From: Choristocarpus tenellus KU-1152
Lineage: Eukaryota > Phaeophyceae
Length of the DNA stretch: 29,015 nucleotides
NCBI GenBank assembly: GCA_964200185.2
Contig: CAXNAD020000114.1
Span: forward strand, 1 to 29,015
Direction of reading: 5' to 3'
Shown here: positions 27,462 to 29,015 of the stretch, piece after piece
Numbering within the stretch: position 1 is the first letter of the stretch
Layout of the letters: each line of letters opens with the position of its first letter
Position numbers and translations under genes: made by a program
Notes under the pieces: generated by a model
Told to the model about the DNA's origin: nothing
Database searches by the model: none
Seen by the model: only the letters and a program-made list of their open reading frames with translations

Positions 27462-28163
27462 TCTATCTGGGACAAGATGTCCAGATATTCCTCGTTGAGT
27501 GATTCTGGTAGCCAACCCACTCTATCTTCCTCCGTCACGGAACCTCCCAAGCTCTTCAGCTCCATTATAAGAGCCTCCTGCTGGTTAATGATGTCAGCAG
27601 GATCTCCCTCAGGTTCCAGCACCATGTCCATCAATTGCCGTTTCATAAGATTTCTCTACGTTTGTCCAGAATGAGCATAGTTCTTGACCAGTGCGGCAAA
27701 TGCCTTACCTGGAGATTCGTATGTCAGCACGATGTCCAAAGTAGGTCCTGTCGTCACCTCCTGCAGTCCATTAATCGCGTACGCCGGTCGTCAATTGGTG
27801 AAGATATGGGTCCACACCGGTCGGGGAATACTCCAACGACAGTACCCTCGGATGTTCCTTAGTTACCAGTGGTTCCCTCCATCCCGATGACAGAGCGTGT
27901 GTAAGAAACGTTTTGCTCCACTTCCTCAACGTTCCTGGTTTCCCCTTGAATGCAGGTTGTTTGGAGGAATATATATTTAATTTCGGGGCAAATACGGGCC
28001 TAGCCCCCACAGCCACCGTATTTCTAGCCCCAGGCCTAAACTCGCCCCCTTGCGAAGCTGATGTCCCATCAGACACCTCACCCCCCCCTCGGGTCATTGA
28101 CGGTTCTTCCATTCCGTCATCAATTGAGTTTAGACTTGTATCGAATCTTGATCTGGGCATCAT
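27462..28163 (-). pseudogene. Copia gag, broken
   Basis: Gag begins at about 28163. Frames include FAPKLNIYSSKQPAFKG, then in another frame LTYESPGKAFAALVKNYAHS and, after a stop, MKRQLMDMVLEPEGD with ELKSLGGSVTEEDRVGWLPE and SLNEEYLDIL. These are the A-x-x-A-x-x-x-L-x-x-x-Y and L...G...ED...L-P-x-x-Y patterns of copia gag (UBN2 type). At least two frame changes break it, and a MITE follows at 27461. Confidence 0.75.
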
Positions 28164-28245
28164 AGTTTATCTTGACTCCTTCCCGATGATAGCTAAAATC
28201 CAAGTATATTAACTACACAAGTACGCTTATAAGAGTGCTATAGTA

Positions 28246-28359
28246 TGTTAAGCTGTTCTTGACGATATGTTGTCCCGCACAACCATTTATAATATTGTTT
28301 ATTAGCTTGTATCACAGTTGAGAAGAGAGTAAGATACCATCACTAGATGGGGCTCACCA
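28246..28359 (-). repeat. Truncated 5' LTR of the copia element
   Basis: Matches the last 114 bp of the 3' LTR, then similarity stops five bases further on. The outer two thirds of the LTR are absent, and no target-site duplication is visible around the pair. I see no clear tRNA primer-binding site next to it at 28220-28245. Confidence 0.75.
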
Positions 28360-28462
28360 AACCTGTTAGAGCCACAGTTGTCTCTACTACGGTGGTGAAA
28401 TACTTCCAAGTACGTATCCCTCCGGTGCATGCACTATGCTCTCATCAGATTGCTCAACATGA

Positions 28463-28704
28463 GAGTGAAAGTACCTTAGAGAGTACGAATTTTGCCCTGT
28501 TTATCTGTTTGGGCCTGGCTTCCCGTGAGCTTTTTATGATATTTTCCTACTCCAAAATGTGTGCGTTATGAAAATGTGTGTCCAGAACAAGGATATTGAC
28601 ACTTCCTGACAAGCACAATAGCCAAAATTACATCAAAATCACAACATTAAATTTTGGTCCCCAAATTGGTGGACACGGCTCTACCCTCTAAGATACTTCG
28701 GCTC
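28463..28704. mobile_element. AAAGTATCTTAGAGGGTA MITE, copy 3
   Basis: A 242-bp copy just outside the truncated LTR. Same ends, more diverged, and lacking about 20 bases after the TACTCCAAAATGT block compared with copies 1 and 2. Confidence 0.85.
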
Positions 28705-28967
28705 TAATACACCCTGAGGTGCTACTGGCAATCGTCTTATTGACGTCCATTGTCCACCCAGACAATGATGTTGAGTTGTATTATGCTTGTCGCAACTTCT
28801 ACCACTTCCACCTTTTGAGGTACCCATTTGGATCAAGCACCCTCTCCTTGATATTCTTGGAGAGGTAAATGTGGCAATGATTATTTCTCCATTGTGGTTC
28901 CATGCTTGATCCCAATCCCCAGCCAATTCACTGTCTCAATGTAGTTGTTGGAACTAGAAATCTGGGT
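28705..28967. other. Unassigned spacer at right end
   Basis: Minus-strand frame 28681-28926 is open but rests partly on the MITE end and shows no recognisable domain. No splice-supported exon seen. Confidence 0.4.
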
Positions 28968-29015
28968 CAAAGTATCTGGGGGGGGGGTGGTGGTTTGTGA
29001 GGGGGCGTCCGTTTC
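28968..29015. mobile_element. Poly-G-ended element, copy 2, cut by window end
   Basis: CAAAGTATCT then a G run, GGTGGTGGTTTGTGAG and a GGGGGCGTCCGTTTC block identical to the copy in POL5 intron 10. Here the G run is short (about ten), which suggests that the very long G tract at 13.7 kb is an expansion or artefact. Confidence 0.8.

Larger units (their letters stand above)
24288..28359 (-). mobile_element. Degenerate Ty1/copia LTR retrotransposon
   Basis: Read right to left: a 5' LTR fragment (28246-28359), gag, zinc knuckle, aspartic protease, pre-integrase block, a stub of reverse transcriptase, polypurine tract and 3' LTR (24377-24677). The two LTR segments share 114 bp with about eight mismatches (about 93%). 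The integrase core and nearly all RT and RNase H are missing, several frameshifts and stops break gag-pol, and a MITE sits inside gag. It is therefore an old, non-autonomous copy. Protease placed before the pre-integrase block and the RT stub following directly indicate copia rather than gypsy. Confidence 0.88.

Noticed and set aside
1-29015. tRNA or rRNA genes
   Set aside because: No cloverleaf with A/B box sequences and no rRNA core motifs seen on either strand.

Overview
This is eukaryotic nuclear DNA, AT-rich and intron-dense, with GT-AG introns of roughly 0.1 to 1.5 kb. It comes from a ciliated or flagellated lineage, because one gene encodes the BBSome subunit BBS7. Short runs of CCCTAA/TTAGGG are scattered through introns, so the telomere repeat may be of the TTAGGG type. 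A protist or alga fits best. I cannot name the genus. All gene models below come from reading splice signals and conserved protein blocks by eye.

Layout, left to right. (1) Positions 1-3897, minus strand: the coiled-coil, GAE and platform parts of a BBS7 gene that continues off the left edge. Exons for its N-terminal beta-propeller were not found, and only about 0.8 kb, including a 263-bp MITE, separates it from the next gene. (2) Positions 4733-22340, minus strand: one 17.6-kb gene for a DNA polymerase phi family protein (yeast Pol5, animal MYBBP1A), a nucleolar ribosome-biogenesis factor. I assembled 23 exons that stay in frame across all 22 junctions and give a protein of about 1,580 residues; introns make up about 73% of the gene. 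Its introns hold a 24-bp minisatellite, a perfect 18-bp stem-loop, a poly-G-ended inverted-repeat element with a 10-N gap, and telomere-like motifs. (3) Positions 22341-23242: divergent intergenic region where strand composition flips from A/C-rich to T/G-rich. (4) Positions 23243-23835, plus strand: a three-exon gene for an unrecognised 105-residue protein. (5) Positions about 24288-28359, minus strand: a degenerate Ty1/copia LTR retrotransposon with gag, zinc knuckle, protease, a decayed pre-integrase block and a stub of reverse transcriptase; the integrase core and most of RT/RNase H are missing. (6) Positions 28463-29015: another MITE copy and the start of a second poly-G-ended element running off the right edge.

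The two well-supported genes have housekeeping roles: ribosome assembly in the nucleolus, and membrane-protein traffic to the cilium. I see no operon-like or defence system. The most distinctive content is the mobile DNA: three copies of one MITE family (TIR core AAAGTATCTTAGAGGGTA) and a second family with ends AAGTATCT followed by G-runs. Both families share the same terminal octamer, one MITE copy is nested in the copia gag, and the copia polypurine-tract/LTR-start junction is present three times.
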